DNA from: Sphingobacteriia bacterium | GTDB lineage: Bacteria > Bacteroidota > Bacteroidia > J057 > RFSG01 | DNA: 53,336 bases | Assembly (NCBI GenBank): GCA_009924095.1 | Contig: RFSG01000004.1 | Location: 1 to 53,336 of the forward strand | Direction: 5' to 3' | Shown here: positions 36,859 through 46,624 of the stretch, one piece after another | How positions within the stretch are numbered: position 1 is the first letter of the stretch | Layout of the letters: each line of letters opens with the position of its first letter | Notes under the pieces: generated by a model | Databases searched by the model: none | Seen by the model: the letters and a program-made list of their open reading frames with translations, nothing else | Told to the model about the DNA's origin: nothing | Position numbers and translations under genes: made by a program

Positions 36859-37776
36859 ATGCGCACCGTAAGGATAGGCACCCGAGGAAGTCGGTTAGCG
36901 AAATGGCAGGCTGAGTGGGTGCAGTCAAAATTGATGGCGGCTGGGGTGAAGGCTGAGCTTGTGGTTATTCAAACTTTAGGAGATCAACAATTAGAAACCG
37001 CGCTCTACCAAATGGGATCAAAAGGTCTTTTTACAAAAGCACTGGACGAAGCGCTTATTTCGAATCAAATAGATTTAGCAGTTCACAGTACCAAAGACAT
37101 CCCTACCGAATTTGAGGATTCCTTAGAATTAGGAATTACGCTAAAAAGAGAAGACCCAAGAGACGTTTTGGTTGGATTAAGGGAAGACGTACATTTCGAA
37201 AATTTAAATCAATCTTTTAAAATCGGAACGTCCTCCTTACGCCGACAAGCTTTGATTCACCATTATTTTCCGGGTCATACTTTACTTGATGTTCGAGGTA
37301 ATTTGGATACCAGAATAGAAAAACTTAAAAATGGGTTATATGATGGGCTAGTTTTAGCCTATGCTGGAGTGAAAAGATTAGGATTAAACTCTTTTATCCG
37401 GCAAAAATTTAAGGTTAATGTCATCACACCCGCAGTTGCGCAGGGAGCTATTGGAGTTATCTATCGCAAATCAGATGATGATCAAATGATTTGGAAGGAG
37501 ATCTTAAACGATGTAACCACGTTTACAGAAATTTTGGCAGAACGAGCTTTTCTTAGAAAAATGGAAGCCGGATGTCATGCTCCAGTGTTTGGTCTGGCAA
37601 CCCTCACCGGCAACCTTCTATCTATTGATGCAGGAATTGCTTCGCTAGATGGGAAAAGTCTGATTCGTCAATCTCTAGATGGGCTCGCTGTTGATGCTGA
37701 ATTCTTGGGCACATCTGTCGCAGAATCTGTTCTTGCTTTAGGTGGTAAATCTATGTTACATGGTATCAAAAATTAA
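36859..37776 (+). CDS. hemC: Hydroxymethylbilane synthase (porphobilinogen deaminase)
   Basis: A 305-aa HemC that links four porphobilinogens to hydroxymethylbilane in heme synthesis. N-terminus IGTRGSRLAKWQAEWV; catalytic Asp80 in VHSTKDIPT; phosphate-binding SSLRRQA and DVRGNLDTR; the dipyrromethane cofactor Cys239 in MEAGCHAPV. It overlaps hemD by 17 nt, so the two steps are translationally coupled. Confidence 0.96.
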   Translation: MRTVRIGTRGSRLAKWQAEWVQSKLMAAGVKAELVVIQTLGDQQLETALYQMGSKGLFTKALDEALISNQIDLAVHSTKDIPTEFEDSLELGITLKREDPRDVLVGLREDVHFENLNQSFKIGTSSLRRQALIHHYFPGHTLLDVRGNLDTRIEKLKNGLYDGLVLAYAGVKRLGLNSFIRQKFKVNVITPAVAQGAIGVIYRKSDDDQMIWKEILNDVTTFTEILAERAFLRKMEAGCHAPVFGLATLTGNLLSIDAGIASLDGKSLIRQSLDGLAVDAEFLGTSVAESVLALGGKSMLHGIKN

Positions 37777-38515
37777 AAGCATCTTGATTTCTCAACCTCA
37801 ACCACAACCCGGGGATGAGGATAATCCGTTTGTTCAAATTGGAAAAAAATGGAATGTCAAAGTAGAATTTCGAAAGTTTATCCAGATCCAAGGAATCTCT
37901 GCCTCTGAATTCAGAAAACAAAGTTTAGATCCCTTAAAATTTACCGCCGTAATTATTACCAGCAAATATGCAGTAGATCACTACTTTAGAATTTGTAAAG
38001 AATTAAAAATTGAGATGCCTCCGGATATGAAATATTTTTGCGTGAGCGAGGCAACAGCTAAATATTTGCAGAAGTACATTACCATTCGGAAACGTAAACT
38101 TTTTGTAGGTACTAAAACAGCAGAAGACTTAATCCCATTAATTAAAAAACATGCTGCTGAAAAGTTTGTTTATCCCTGCAGCGACATTCATAAAACAGAG
38201 TTAACCGATTATATGCATGCCAATGGGTTTTACATTAAAGAGGCCATAATATATCAAACAGTATCTTCCGATTTGTCTGATGTTTCTCTGCATCAGTATG
38301 ATATGTTGTGTTTCTTTTCCCCTTCTGGAATTGATTCTTTGTTTAAAAATTTCCCAGATTTTAACCAAGACACTATGCGGATCGGTGTTTTCGGACCTAC
38401 CACTGCCAAAGCGGCTAAGGATGCAGGGTTAAAAGTTGTGGTGGAAGCTCCTTCTCCGAATGCCCCCTCCATGGCGGCTGCAATTGAAAATTATTTGAAA
38501 ACCACCAATAAATAA
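37760..38515 (+). CDS. hemD: Uroporphyrinogen-III synthase
   Basis: About 251 aa from the ATG at 37760; a GTG six codons earlier would overlap hemC further and is less likely. HemD proteins vary strongly, but the two-domain pattern is visible: ITSKYAVDHYF (about 60-72), a middle FVYPCSDIHKTELTDYM, then LCFFSPSGIDSLF and VFGPTTAKAAKDAGLKV near the C-terminus. It closes hydroxymethylbilane to uroporphyrinogen III. It directly follows hemC with a 17-nt overlap. Confidence 0.9.
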   Translation: MVSKIKSILISQPQPQPGDEDNPFVQIGKKWNVKVEFRKFIQIQGISASEFRKQSLDPLKFTAVIITSKYAVDHYFRICKELKIEMPPDMKYFCVSEATAKYLQKYITIRKRKLFVGTKTAEDLIPLIKKHAAEKFVYPCSDIHKTELTDYMHANGFYIKEAIIYQTVSSDLSDVSLHQYDMLCFFSPSGIDSLFKNFPDFNQDTMRIGVFGPTTAKAAKDAGLKVVVEAPSPNAPSMAAAIENYLKTTNK

Positions 38516-38521
38516 GGGATC

Positions 38522-40537
38522 ATGAAGCCAGCCCCCAATCGGCTGATCCTAGAATCAAGTCCTTATTTACTGCAACATGCTTATAATCCCGTGGATTGGT
38601 ATCCTTGGGGGGAAGAAGCATTTTCAATTGCGAAAGAAAAAAACTTGCCCGTTCTGGTTTCCATTGGATATTCTGCCTGCCATTGGTGTCATGTTATGGA
38701 AAGAGAATCTTTTGAAGATTCTGAAACCGCTTTATTAATGAACCAGAACTTTATCAATATTAAGGTTGATCGAGAAGAATTACCTGCGGTAGATGCAATT
38801 TATATGGAGGCCGTTCAAGCAATGACAGGTCAAGGAGGATGGCCATTAAACTGTTTTCTCACTCCTGACGGTAAACCTTTTTATGGAGGAACCTATTTTC
38901 CTCCTGTATCAACACATCAACGTCCAGCTTGGAAATCGATATTGTTGCAACTCTCTAAGTTGTTTGTGGAACAACGAGATCAAGTGGAAGAACAAGCCCA
39001 AAAATTGACGGATCACTTAGCGACAGATCCGGGATTTTTAAAAATACCCGTAGAGGAAACCGATAATTCTATCCCCCAACAACAAATCGCAAAAGCTTTT
39101 TTGCAGTTAAGCCAACAATGGGATAGTCAATTGGGTGGTTATCATCGTGCACCTAAATTTCCTTCTCCTTTTGTTCATTTCTTTTTGGCTGGATTTATTG
39201 AAAATCATACCCAAACGAACGCATACGCTCAACTAGTGTTGAATCTAAATGCAATGGCGAGAGGAGGAATTTATGATCAGGTAGGCGGAGGGTTTCATCG
39301 GTATGCAACTGATCCAGAATGGCTTATTCCTCATTTTGAAAAAATGCTGTATGATAATGTTTTATTATCTCGGCTATATCTACAAGCAGGAGCCCGGTTT
39401 GATAATGCAGAGTGGAGGAGTACGGGTACAGAAACTTTAGATTTTTTGATTGAAGAGTTTTGGAATGAATCTGTTGGAGCCTTTTCTGCAGCTCTGGATG
39501 CAGATAGCGAAGGCATAGAAGGAAAATATTACGTCTGGAATCCGACAGAACTATTACAACTTTCAAAAGAACTTTCCCTATCGGAGGTTTTGCCAGAAAT
39601 AGGATGGAAGGCAGCCGGAAATTGGGAGCATACCCAAATTATTTGCAGACCGAATGGGAGGAAAAACAATCCTCAAAAAGTAGAAGATTTTCTTCAACAT
39701 CTCAAAGAATCCAGAAAACATAAAATTCATCCTCAAAAGGATACCAAATTATTGGCGTCATGGAATGGACTTGCTTTACATACCTTTTCTTATGCCTGGG
39801 GAATTACTCAAAACCCTGTTTATAAAGAGGTAATGCAGGGTTTGATTAAGTTTCTTACCGAAACTTGTACCCTAGATGGGAATTGGTTTCACACCTATTC
39901 AATTAATTCTGGGCCAAGGTTTATTGCAGGCATTGAAGATTATGCCTACATCCTCCGGGGTTTGATAGAAGCGCATTTGCACCTTGAAGATCCTGAATTA
40001 ATACCAATGACCCTTCAATTGTTACAGGTGGCTGATGAACAATTGTTAGATTCCTCAGATGGTTTCTATTTTTCGGCTCCCAAAGGAGTAGATCAATTAA
40101 TTGTGAGAAAAAAGGAGTTTTATGATAATGCTGTACCCAGTGGGAATGCGGTAATGACAGAAAACTTATGGTGGTTAGGTAGAATTACAGAGAACGATAA
40201 TCTTGTGAGCAGAGCAAAAAAAAATGTGTTAAAAATTCTTCCGGTGGCAGTTACCTATCCTTCAGCCTTTGGCCATTGGTTAATGCTTGCCCAACTCATG
40301 GAAATGGATTTAACCGAAGTTCGGTTGGATCCTAAATTTAACAAAGCAGTTTATTCGCAATTTTGGAAAATGGGAATACCAGGAATATGGGTGCACGGGG
40401 ATAAAAACTTAGCTGGAACAGGTAAAGTCCAAATTTGTACTCGTAATGTTTGTCACCTTCCCTTAGATACAATTGAGGAAGGAATAGAGTTTTTAAAGAA
40501 TCAGAATCCTTTAACCACTTTATCTCTTCAAAATTAA
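38522..40537 (+). CDS. DUF255 thioredoxin-like protein (YyaL/SPATA20 family)
   Basis: A 671-aa cytoplasmic protein. The N-terminal thioredoxin-like domain has the family signature [16 protein letters not shown] (Cys53, Cys56) after [19 protein letters not shown] long alpha/alpha-barrel-like part follows (about 200-660), with [28 protein letters not shown] as its marker. Members are widely conserved but have no settled function. It starts 6 nt after hemD, so it may be co-transcribed. Confidence 0.92.
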   Translation: MKPAPNRLILESSPYLLQHAYNPVDWYPWGEEAFSIAKEKNLPVLVSIGYSACHWCHVMERESFEDSETALLMNQNFINIKVDREELPAVDAIYMEAVQAMTGQGGWPLNCFLTPDGKPFYGGTYFPPVSTHQRPAWKSILLQLSKLFVEQRDQVEEQAQKLTDHLATDPGFLKIPVEETDNSIPQQQIAKAFLQLSQQWDSQLGGYHRAPKFPSPFVHFFLAGFIENHTQTNAYAQLVLNLNAMARGGIYDQVGGGFHRYATDPEWLIPHFEKMLYDNVLLSRLYLQAGARFDNAEWRSTGTETLDFLIEEFWNESVGAFSAALDADSEGIEGKYYVWNPTELLQLSKELSLSEVLPEIGWKAAGNWEHTQIICRPNGRKNNPQKVEDFLQHLKESRKHKIHPQKDTKLLASWNGLALHTFSYAWGITQNPVYKEVMQGLIKFLTETCTLDGNWFHTYSINSGPRFIAGIEDYAYILRGLIEAHLHLEDPELIPMTLQLLQVADEQLLDSSDGFYFSAPKGVDQLIVRKKEFYDNAVPSGNAVMTENLWWLGRITENDNLVSRAKKNVLKILPVAVTYPSAFGHWLMLAQLMEMDLTEVRLDPKFNKAVYSQFWKMGIPGIWVHGDKNLAGTGKVQICTRNVCHLPLDTIEEGIEFLKNQNPLTTLSLQN

Positions 40538-40641
40538 TTGTAGATGGCTTTCTCCTAAAATCTGAAAAAAAGAATTAATCAATTGTCCATAAATACATTA
40601 TCTCAATGATAAGTCTAGGATTTCGAATCATTTTTTTTCTT

Positions 40642-40649
40642 TACATTTG
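40642..40649 (+). promoter_or_regulatory. -7 promoter element for porP
   Basis: TACATTTG fits TAnnTTTG; TTTC(G) at 40621-40624 could serve as the -33 box (17-nt spacer). It lies 65 nt before the chosen porP ATG and inside the longer ORF, which argues against a start at 40606. Confidence 0.4.
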
Positions 40650-40713
40650 TGAGTGCCAATTAATCGTACTTATTTCAGGCCTGTTAACTAAAAAAGCCTC
40701 ATACTATCCATTA

Positions 40714-41760
40714 ATGAAGGGGTTCCTAAACGTACTTATTCTTTTACTTCTTATAGCTGGTAGTGTATCCGCTCAACAGGATCCTCAATTGAGTATGTAT
40801 ATGTTTAATAAACAATACATGAATCCTGCACATGCTGGATCTTTGCGGGCTACCCAATTTTCTCTTTCCGGTCGTTTACAATGGGTTTCTATAGATGGAG
40901 CACCGAATACAGGGCTGTTTTCTATTAATGGACCTGCTGATCGTTTAGGAGGAGGTATCGGGGGTTATATGATGGTGGATAGAATTGGCCCGATAAATAC
41001 TTTAGGTGCTGGAGGTCAATATGCATTTCGTATTGTAACAACGCGCAAACCTATCGCTAATACCCCAACAAGTGTTCTTCAATTAGGAATTGGTTTGGGC
41101 TTTTGGCAAAAATCAATCAATCCGGAATGGAGATATGATACCCGATTGGGATTTGATCCTACCTTATTAAACGGTAGCCAATCTTCTATTGCGGGAGATG
41201 TAAATGCAGGATTGTATTTTTATGTTCCCTTCGCTAAAGATCCAGGACGTCATAAATATTGGTTTAGTTTCACTACCAATCACCTGTTGGAACCAACCCT
41301 ACAAAATTTTACAACTACTAACCTAAGTAAAGTGTATCGTCAATTTTACGCTGCATCCGGGTATCAGTTTAAAGTGTCCAAAACCCAAAATTTATTTTTG
41401 GAGCCTTCTGCAATTATAAAATCAGATTTGGTCTCTTTTCAATATGACTTCAATGTTAATTTACACGTAAGTCCATTGGTGTTTGGAATGAGTTATAGAG
41501 GAAGATTAATTCCTTCGAATTCCAGTACCGCACAAACTTCTAATCAGGCAAAAATCAGAAATAGAGATGCATTGGTTGGAATTGTTGGTTTCCATACCAA
41601 CAATAGACTATTCATTGGGTACTCATATGATTACACATTGAGTACTTTGGGTCAATTTACTAGTGGAACACATGAAATTGTGGTATCCTATACGTTTCCC
41701 AAACCCAATAAACTGCCAAGACCAGAATTTAATACGATTGATAAAAATCTGTTTGATTAA
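40714..41760 (+). CDS. porP: Type IX secretion outer-membrane protein PorP/SprF
   Basis: About 348 aa. The ATG at 40714 gives a clean signal peptide (MKGFLNVLILLLLIAGSVSA, then QQDPQ). The mature start, QLSMYMFNKQYMNPAHAG, is the PorP/SprF signature. The rest is a predicted outer-membrane beta-barrel, ending in a strand with HEIVVSYTFP. PorP-family proteins link T9SS cargo or the PorE/GldK ring to the outer membrane. It stands directly ahead of gldKLMN, the usual position. Confidence 0.93.
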   Translation: MKGFLNVLILLLLIAGSVSAQQDPQLSMYMFNKQYMNPAHAGSLRATQFSLSGRLQWVSIDGAPNTGLFSINGPADRLGGGIGGYMMVDRIGPINTLGAGGQYAFRIVTTRKPIANTPTSVLQLGIGLGFWQKSINPEWRYDTRLGFDPTLLNGSQSSIAGDVNAGLYFYVPFAKDPGRHKYWFSFTTNHLLEPTLQNFTTTNLSKVYRQFYAASGYQFKVSKTQNLFLEPSAIIKSDLVSFQYDFNVNLHVSPLVFGMSYRGRLIPSNSSTAQTSNQAKIRNRDALVGIVGFHTNNRLFIGYSYDYTLSTLGQFTSGTHEIVVSYTFPKPNKLPRPEFNTIDKNLFD

Positions 41761-41866
41761 ACCCATACAGTTTTTTCGAAAATTTAATTTTCCAGAAATG
41801 CAAGTGTTTAGGTTTGAAGGGTTGAAAAAAGTGTTTGGAATATTAGAGTTTATCAACATTTTTAGT

Positions 41867-41874
41867 TATATTTG
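41867..41874 (+). promoter_or_regulatory. -7 promoter element for gldKLMN
   Basis: TATATTTG fits TAnnTTTG exactly, 47 nt before the gldK ATG in the 161-bp gap after porP. The -33 position is poorly conserved. Confidence 0.45.
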
Positions 41875-41921
41875 CTTTACGATTTTTTGCCAAGTTCTAA
41901 GCGTATAGAAAACTCAGCACT

Positions 41922-42989
41922 ATGAAAAAACTCATTGGGCTTCTTGCTTGTGTATCCATTTTGGTTAGTGGTTGTGGTCTGTTCGGAGGAGGAGAAACTG
42001 GTGCCAACGGAGAATTAACTTCATTGATGGGTCGTCCCGCATGGGATCAACCTACTCCTTATGGTATGGTCATTGTTCCCGCTGGTAGTTTCCATATGGG
42101 AAACAACGATCAGGATATCAATAATTCAAATGTTGCTCTTAATCGGCAAATCACGGTTTCTCCATTTTATATGGATGATACCGAAATAACCAATAACGAG
42201 TATCGTCAATTTCTGGAAACAGCAAAAGATACCTTACCGGTTGAAATTGCTGAATTGGTATTCCCTGATACTATGATCTGGATTAACGACTGGGCATATT
42301 CCTATAATGAACCTTATACCGAAGCTTATTTTTGGCATCCCTCTTTTGACGAATATCCTATAGTAGGGGTTAATTGGTATGCTGCTTCTTATTTCTGCCA
42401 ATGGAGAACTGCACATTACAACAATTGGAGGTTGGAAGTAGGTTTATTGCCAATTCCACGTTTCCGTCTGCCTACCGAAGCAGAATGGGAATATGCATCT
42501 AGAGGAGGATATGAGCATACCCTTTATCCATGGGAAAGCCCCTATATTAAAAATGCTTCAGGTTGTTTCTTAGCAAACTTTAAACCTGGGCGTGGGGATT
42601 ATATCGCAGATAACTTTGAATACACTTGCCCTGTAAGATCTTATTGGCCGAACGATTATAATTTGTTCAATATGCCAGGTAATGTTGCAGAATGGTGTGA
42701 AGATGATTTTGAAGAAACTGGTTATACCTATGCACATGATTTAAATCCAGTATTTTATGATGTAATTCGTTTTGGTCCTTCAGATGTAAGATCATTTAAT
42801 TATGATAATCCAAAGCGTCAACCCGGAGGAGCTCAGATTAAAAAAGTAATCAGAGGCGGTTCTTGGAAAGATATTGGATATTATTTATCCTGTGGTAGTC
42901 GTACTTATGAATATGTAGATTCTACCAAATCATTCGTTGGATTTCGTTGTGTAAGTACCCAGATTGCCAGGGATGGAAATAACCTCTAA
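41922..42989 (+). CDS. gldK: T9SS ring lipoprotein GldK/PorK
   Basis: A 355-aa outer-membrane-anchored lipoprotein; lipobox LVSGC gives lipidated Cys18. The body is a formylglycine-generating-enzyme-like (SUMF1) fold: MVIVPAGSFHMGNNDQ, PTEAEWEYASRGG, MPGNVAEWCEDDF, VIRGGSW and GFRCV. In T9SS this fold is structural: GldK forms a periplasmic ring with GldN. gldL follows after 102 bp containing a hairpin. Confidence 0.95.
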   Translation: MKKLIGLLACVSILVSGCGLFGGGETGANGELTSLMGRPAWDQPTPYGMVIVPAGSFHMGNNDQDINNSNVALNRQITVSPFYMDDTEITNNEYRQFLETAKDTLPVEIAELVFPDTMIWINDWAYSYNEPYTEAYFWHPSFDEYPIVGVNWYAASYFCQWRTAHYNNWRLEVGLLPIPRFRLPTEAEWEYASRGGYEHTLYPWESPYIKNASGCFLANFKPGRGDYIADNFEYTCPVRSYWPNDYNLFNMPGNVAEWCEDDFEETGYTYAHDLNPVFYDVIRFGPSDVRSFNYDNPKRQPGGAQIKKVIRGGSWKDIGYYLSCGSRTYEYVDSTKSFVGFRCVSTQIARDGNNL

Positions 42990-43015
42990 GGGTTTTTCGT
43001 ATCCAAATCTGAACG

Positions 43016-43040
43016 TATGTGCAAAAACCTTTCGCACATA
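43016..43040 (+). other. Hairpin between gldK and gldL
   Basis: TATGTGC (43016-43022) and GCACATA (43034-43040) are perfect 7-nt complements around an 11-nt loop. No T run follows, so it is more likely an RNA-stability or processing element than a terminator. Confidence 0.4.
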
Positions 43041-43091
43041 GTCAGAGATTATTCTTTATTTCGAGCTATTAACTTTTAAGCAGTAAACACT

Positions 43092-43967
43092 ATGTCAAGG
43101 AAGAAGAAGAGTTTCTTTGAAACCAAAGGTTGGAAAAACTTTATGAAGTACCTCTACGGACTTGGAGCAGCCGTAGTAATCATTGGAGCTCTTTTTAAAA
43201 TTCTTCACCTTCCCGGTGCAAATATTATGTTGATCGTGGGTCTAGGGGTGGAAGCAATGATTTTTGCGATCTCTGCCTTTGAGCCTCTCCATGAAGAATT
43301 GGATTGGACTCGAGCTTATCCAGAATTAATTGTTCCTGAAGATGAATTCTCTGATTTGGAAGAATTAGAACATCACGGAGAAGAGGGAGAAGAAACTCCT
43401 GCCTTAGAAGGAGGAGCGCCAGCACACCATGGAGGTGGAAACTATTTGGCTGAAGCAGGTAATGCAATCAGTGCAGCCAAAATGGGTCCTGAATTGTTGG
43501 AATCTTTATCTGAATCCCTAGAAGGTCTCAAAAATAATGTTAGCCAATTGGCAAATATTACGGATGCAACGGTTGCCACGGAAGAATATTCTACCAAAAT
43601 CAAGCAAGCAGCACATCAGGTAGATATTCTGAATAACAAATACGAGATTACGGTAGATGCCATGAGTCAGTTCTCTAATTCAGTAGAACATGCTAAGGCT
43701 TATCACGAACAAGTACAAACCGTTACCCGCAACTTGTCTTCCTTAAATGCAGTCTATGAATTAGAGTTGCAGGATGCACAAGCTCATCTTAGGTCAATGA
43801 ACCAATTCTTCGGTAGCCTATCTAGTGCTATGAACAACATGATGGAAGCGTCTAAGGATACAGAAGCCTACAAACATGAGGTCGCTAAGTTGACTCAGAA
43901 TATGAATGCATTGAACACAATTTATGGCAATATGTTAACTGCTATGAATTTAGGAGGTGCTCGTTAA
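43092..43967 (+). CDS. gldL: T9SS inner-membrane motor protein GldL/PorL
   Basis: A 291-aa protein with two N-terminal membrane helices (about 19-38 and 44-64). The charged membrane residues needed for proton-driven rotation are kept: Lys36 and His39 in LFKILH, and Glu54 in GLGVEAMIFAISAFEP; these align to Lys27, His30 and Glu49 of Flavobacterium johnsoniae as I recall that sequence. Residues about 78-115 form an acidic/His/Gly-rich linker, and the remainder is coiled-coil-like. With GldM it makes the motor that powers the type IX machine and gliding. Confidence 0.95.
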   Translation: MSRKKKSFFETKGWKNFMKYLYGLGAAVVIIGALFKILHLPGANIMLIVGLGVEAMIFAISAFEPLHEELDWTRAYPELIVPEDEFSDLEELEHHGEEGEETPALEGGAPAHHGGGNYLAEAGNAISAAKMGPELLESLSESLEGLKNNVSQLANITDATVATEEYSTKIKQAAHQVDILNNKYEITVDAMSQFSNSVEHAKAYHEQVQTVTRNLSSLNAVYELELQDAQAHLRSMNQFFGSLSSAMNNMMEASKDTEAYKHEVAKLTQNMNALNTIYGNMLTAMNLGGAR

Positions 43968-44014
43968 TATTGCTGTTTCGTATCATTTAGCTTTTTAATT
44001 GAACTTTAAGCCCT

Positions 44015-45703
44015 ATGGCAGACGCAAAAGCATCCCCCCGACAAAAGATGATTAACATGATGTACCTCGTGTTAACAGCTCTTTTGGCCTTAAATGTTTC
44101 CAAGGAAGTACTTCAGTCATTTGAAACTTTGGGGATTTCTCTTCGGGAATCTGCAAAAGTAATTACTGCTAGCAACCTTGAATTTTCTGAACAAATTAAA
44201 GATGCAGTTACTAAAGAAGTTGAAAGTGGAAATAAAAAGAATGAAAAGTTAATAGCACTGACGGATACTGTAATGGGTAAATCCAAGACCGTTTTTCTAT
44301 ATTTACAAGGAATTATTGATATGCTGGGTTCACCTGAATATGGAAATGCTGACCCAGTTACACATTCCATAGAAGTAAAAGATGAGTCTGTTAAAAATAC
44401 CAATTTTTGGTTAGGGATCGATGATGCTGCTAATGGAGGAAGAGGAAATGGTGAGGCAATGAAACTTAAAGAAATCTTGAATGGATATGTTGCGTGGGCA
44501 AACAAGTTTCTTGCGGAAGAATTGGGGGATAGTACCAGTTTTAAAAAAATATGCCTTGAACCCTCCGAGGATCCGACTCTCGCTCATACTTCTCATGGTG
44601 GGGAGGTAAAAACTTGGGAATATTTTACTTTCCATGACGTACCCTTAATCGCAAACATCGCCTTACTGGAGAAATATAAGTCTGACATCAATACCATTGA
44701 AACCAAAGTATTGAATGCCATCAAACTTAAATTAAGCAATATTACTTTTAAAATTGACTCTTTGATTGCAATTGATGCTCCGGTTTCACAAATTGTTCCT
44801 GCCGGTCTTCAGTTTGAAACCAAATTATTTGTATCCATGGCATCTAGTGAGATCAAACCTCAGTTTGAGGGAGGGGGAATTACCACTGACCCTAGCGGAA
44901 ACTTTGCAATCATGAAAATTGGCGCACAAGGAGGATTTGCTGAAGGGGTGAATGAAAGAAAACAGGCATATTCTGCCAGCATTAAAGTACCCAAAGCCGA
45001 TGGAACCTTCGCTTTATTACCCGTTAAAGGCGAATTCACGGTTAGAAAACCAGAAGTAGTAATTACCTCTAAATCGGTTCAAAACTTATATAGAGCCTGC
45101 GGAAATAAAATCAATATTGATGTACCTGCCTTAGGTGATTTGTACAACCCCTCTATTTCAGCCAGCGGTGGTGCAGATGCGATTCAAGATCCTGCAAATA
45201 AAAAGGTATTTACCATAGTACCTCAAGGAAAAGAATGTATTGTTGGAGTTACTTCAAATACAAATGGTCAAAACTTGAAAATTGATGATATAAAATATTC
45301 AGTAATTGCCCCTCCTCGTCCGCAAATTCAAATTATTGTAAATGGTAAAATCTATGATGGTTCTACCCCGATCCCCAAAAAATCTACGCTGACTGTTAAA
45401 ATTGTTCCGGATAAAGAATTTTTGGAAAAATTACCTGCCGATGCAAAGTATGAAATCGGTACGGCACGAGTACTAGTTCAAAGGGGGTTAGGGGTACCTA
45501 AAGAAGTGACCAATACCAATGCCTCTGGTAAAGATGCCAGAACTGGTATTTCAGTTCCACTTGGTACTTCCTTACAAAATGATAACGCGGGTACTAAAAT
45601 TTATGTGGTGGTAGATAAAATTTATCGCGTAAATTTTAAAAGCCAAAAGGTTGAAGAAAACTTTATTGAGACCGAGCGTATGGTCGGGGCAGTTATACAA
45701 TAA
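44015..45703 (+). CDS. gldM: T9SS motor shaft protein GldM/PorM
   Basis: A 562-aa protein. One inner-membrane helix near the N-terminus (about 12-30, in KMINMMYLVLTALLALNVSKEV) is the family signature. A large periplasmic part follows, a helical D1 domain then Ig-like domains D2-D4 that reach the GldK/GldN ring. Length is close to that of known GldM proteins. It starts 47 nt after gldL and ends 7 nt before gldN. Confidence 0.95.
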   Translation: MADAKASPRQKMINMMYLVLTALLALNVSKEVLQSFETLGISLRESAKVITASNLEFSEQIKDAVTKEVESGNKKNEKLIALTDTVMGKSKTVFLYLQGIIDMLGSPEYGNADPVTHSIEVKDESVKNTNFWLGIDDAANGGRGNGEAMKLKEILNGYVAWANKFLAEELGDSTSFKKICLEPSEDPTLAHTSHGGEVKTWEYFTFHDVPLIANIALLEKYKSDINTIETKVLNAIKLKLSNITFKIDSLIAIDAPVSQIVPAGLQFETKLFVSMASSEIKPQFEGGGITTDPSGNFAIMKIGAQGGFAEGVNERKQAYSASIKVPKADGTFALLPVKGEFTVRKPEVVITSKSVQNLYRACGNKINIDVPALGDLYNPSISASGGADAIQDPANKKVFTIVPQGKECIVGVTSNTNGQNLKIDDIKYSVIAPPRPQIQIIVNGKIYDGSTPIPKKSTLTVKIVPDKEFLEKLPADAKYEIGTARVLVQRGLGVPKEVTNTNASGKDARTGISVPLGTSLQNDNAGTKIYVVVDKIYRVNFKSQKVEENFIETERMVGAVIQ

Positions 45704-45710
45704 TTTAGGT

Positions 45711-46556
45711 ATGAAAAATTTCATTTTCTTTCTGATTCTTTGCGCAATCGTTCCAATTGGATTGTTCGCTCAATTTCCTCCCAGGGATGAAGATCAATTG
45801 AAGCGTCAAAAGGTGGTTAATAGCATTCCTTTGAATGAGAAAATGAACAAACCTTTGATTTATCCTGAGGAGTTAATTTATACCAAGCCTCGTTACAGTG
45901 AAACCAAAGGAATTATTGAAGCATTGCTAAATGGTGTTAAGAATAATAAATATGTAGCCTATCGTGCTGATTCCTTAACCTGGGCAGCTCCTTTAACTTG
46001 GAATGATGTAGTAAAATTGGCTAAATCATATGAAGATAAAGGCGCTGAAGCGGAGGGAGAATCTACCGAAGGCGGAGGAACAGGATTTGAGGATTTTGGG
46101 GGAGAGGATGCAGGTGCTGGGGGAGAAGGTGCAGCAGGTGGAGAAGATGCTTTAGCAGCTGCAGGGGGCGGAGGTAGTGGTCGCTGGCCTTTTGACCTTG
46201 CTCCTTATACCGATAAAATGGAAATTATTGAAGATCGTATCTTCGATAAGAAACGTTCTGATGTTTATCATGATATTCAATTCATTAATTTAATATGGGT
46301 AGATCCAGGAAATGTACGCCCTAATAAAAACTTCATTTCGTTTAAATATACCGATGTAATGGCGCAATTAGATGATACCCAATGGAAAAATCATAAAAAT
46401 GATCAGGAGTATCGTTCAATGCGGGAAGTAATAGAATTAAGAATGTTCCATTCTTACATCTTGTCAGTTTCTGGTACTGAAGTTCAATATTTAGATCAAG
46501 CGGAATATCGTAGAAATCAAATTGTGGAATACGAGCACAATCTTTGGCATTATTAA
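45711..46556 (+). CDS. gldN: T9SS ring protein GldN/PorN with Gly/Glu-rich insert
   Basis: About 281 aa from the ATG at 45711, which directly gives a signal peptide (MKNFIFFLILCAIVPIGLFA, then QFPP). The longer reading from 45651 would overlap gldM and was rejected. Conserved stretches include TWNDVVKLAKSYEDK, IEDRIFDKKRSDVYHDI, DVMAQLDD and EVIELRMFHSYIL. Between residues about 111 and 158 lies an unusual low-complexity acidic, Gly/Ala-rich insert. It forms the periplasmic ring with GldK. It is the last gene of the operon and is followed by a strong terminator. Confidence 0.93.
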   Translation: MKNFIFFLILCAIVPIGLFAQFPPRDEDQLKRQKVVNSIPLNEKMNKPLIYPEELIYTKPRYSETKGIIEALLNGVKNNKYVAYRADSLTWAAPLTWNDVVKLAKSYEDKGAEAEGESTEGGGTGFEDFGGEDAGAGGEGAAGGEDALAAAGGGGSGRWPFDLAPYTDKMEIIEDRIFDKKRSDVYHDIQFINLIWVDPGNVRPNKNFISFKYTDVMAQLDDTQWKNHKNDQEYRSMREVIELRMFHSYILSVSGTEVQYLDQAEYRRNQIVEYEHNLWHY

Positions 46557-46581
46557 TAATAAATTAGTTTATCATTTTAAT

Positions 46582-46610
46582 GTCCCGAATATCGGGACTT
46601 TTTTATTTTT
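46582..46610 (+). terminator. Intrinsic terminator of the gld operon
   Basis: Perfect 7-bp GC-rich stem GTCCCGA-ATA-TCGGGAC (46582-46598) followed by TTTTTTATTTTT (46599-46610), 26 nt after the gldN stop. It sits between convergent gldN and uvrC. Confidence 0.88.
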
Positions 46611-46624
46611 AATTGCTGTGTTAA

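Noticed and set aside
40606-40713. Upstream extension of porP
   Set aside because: It would put 36 residues before a clear signal peptide and it contains the likely promoter.
45651-45710. Upstream extension of gldN into gldM
   Set aside because: The signal peptide starts exactly at ATG 45711, 7 nt after the gldM stop.
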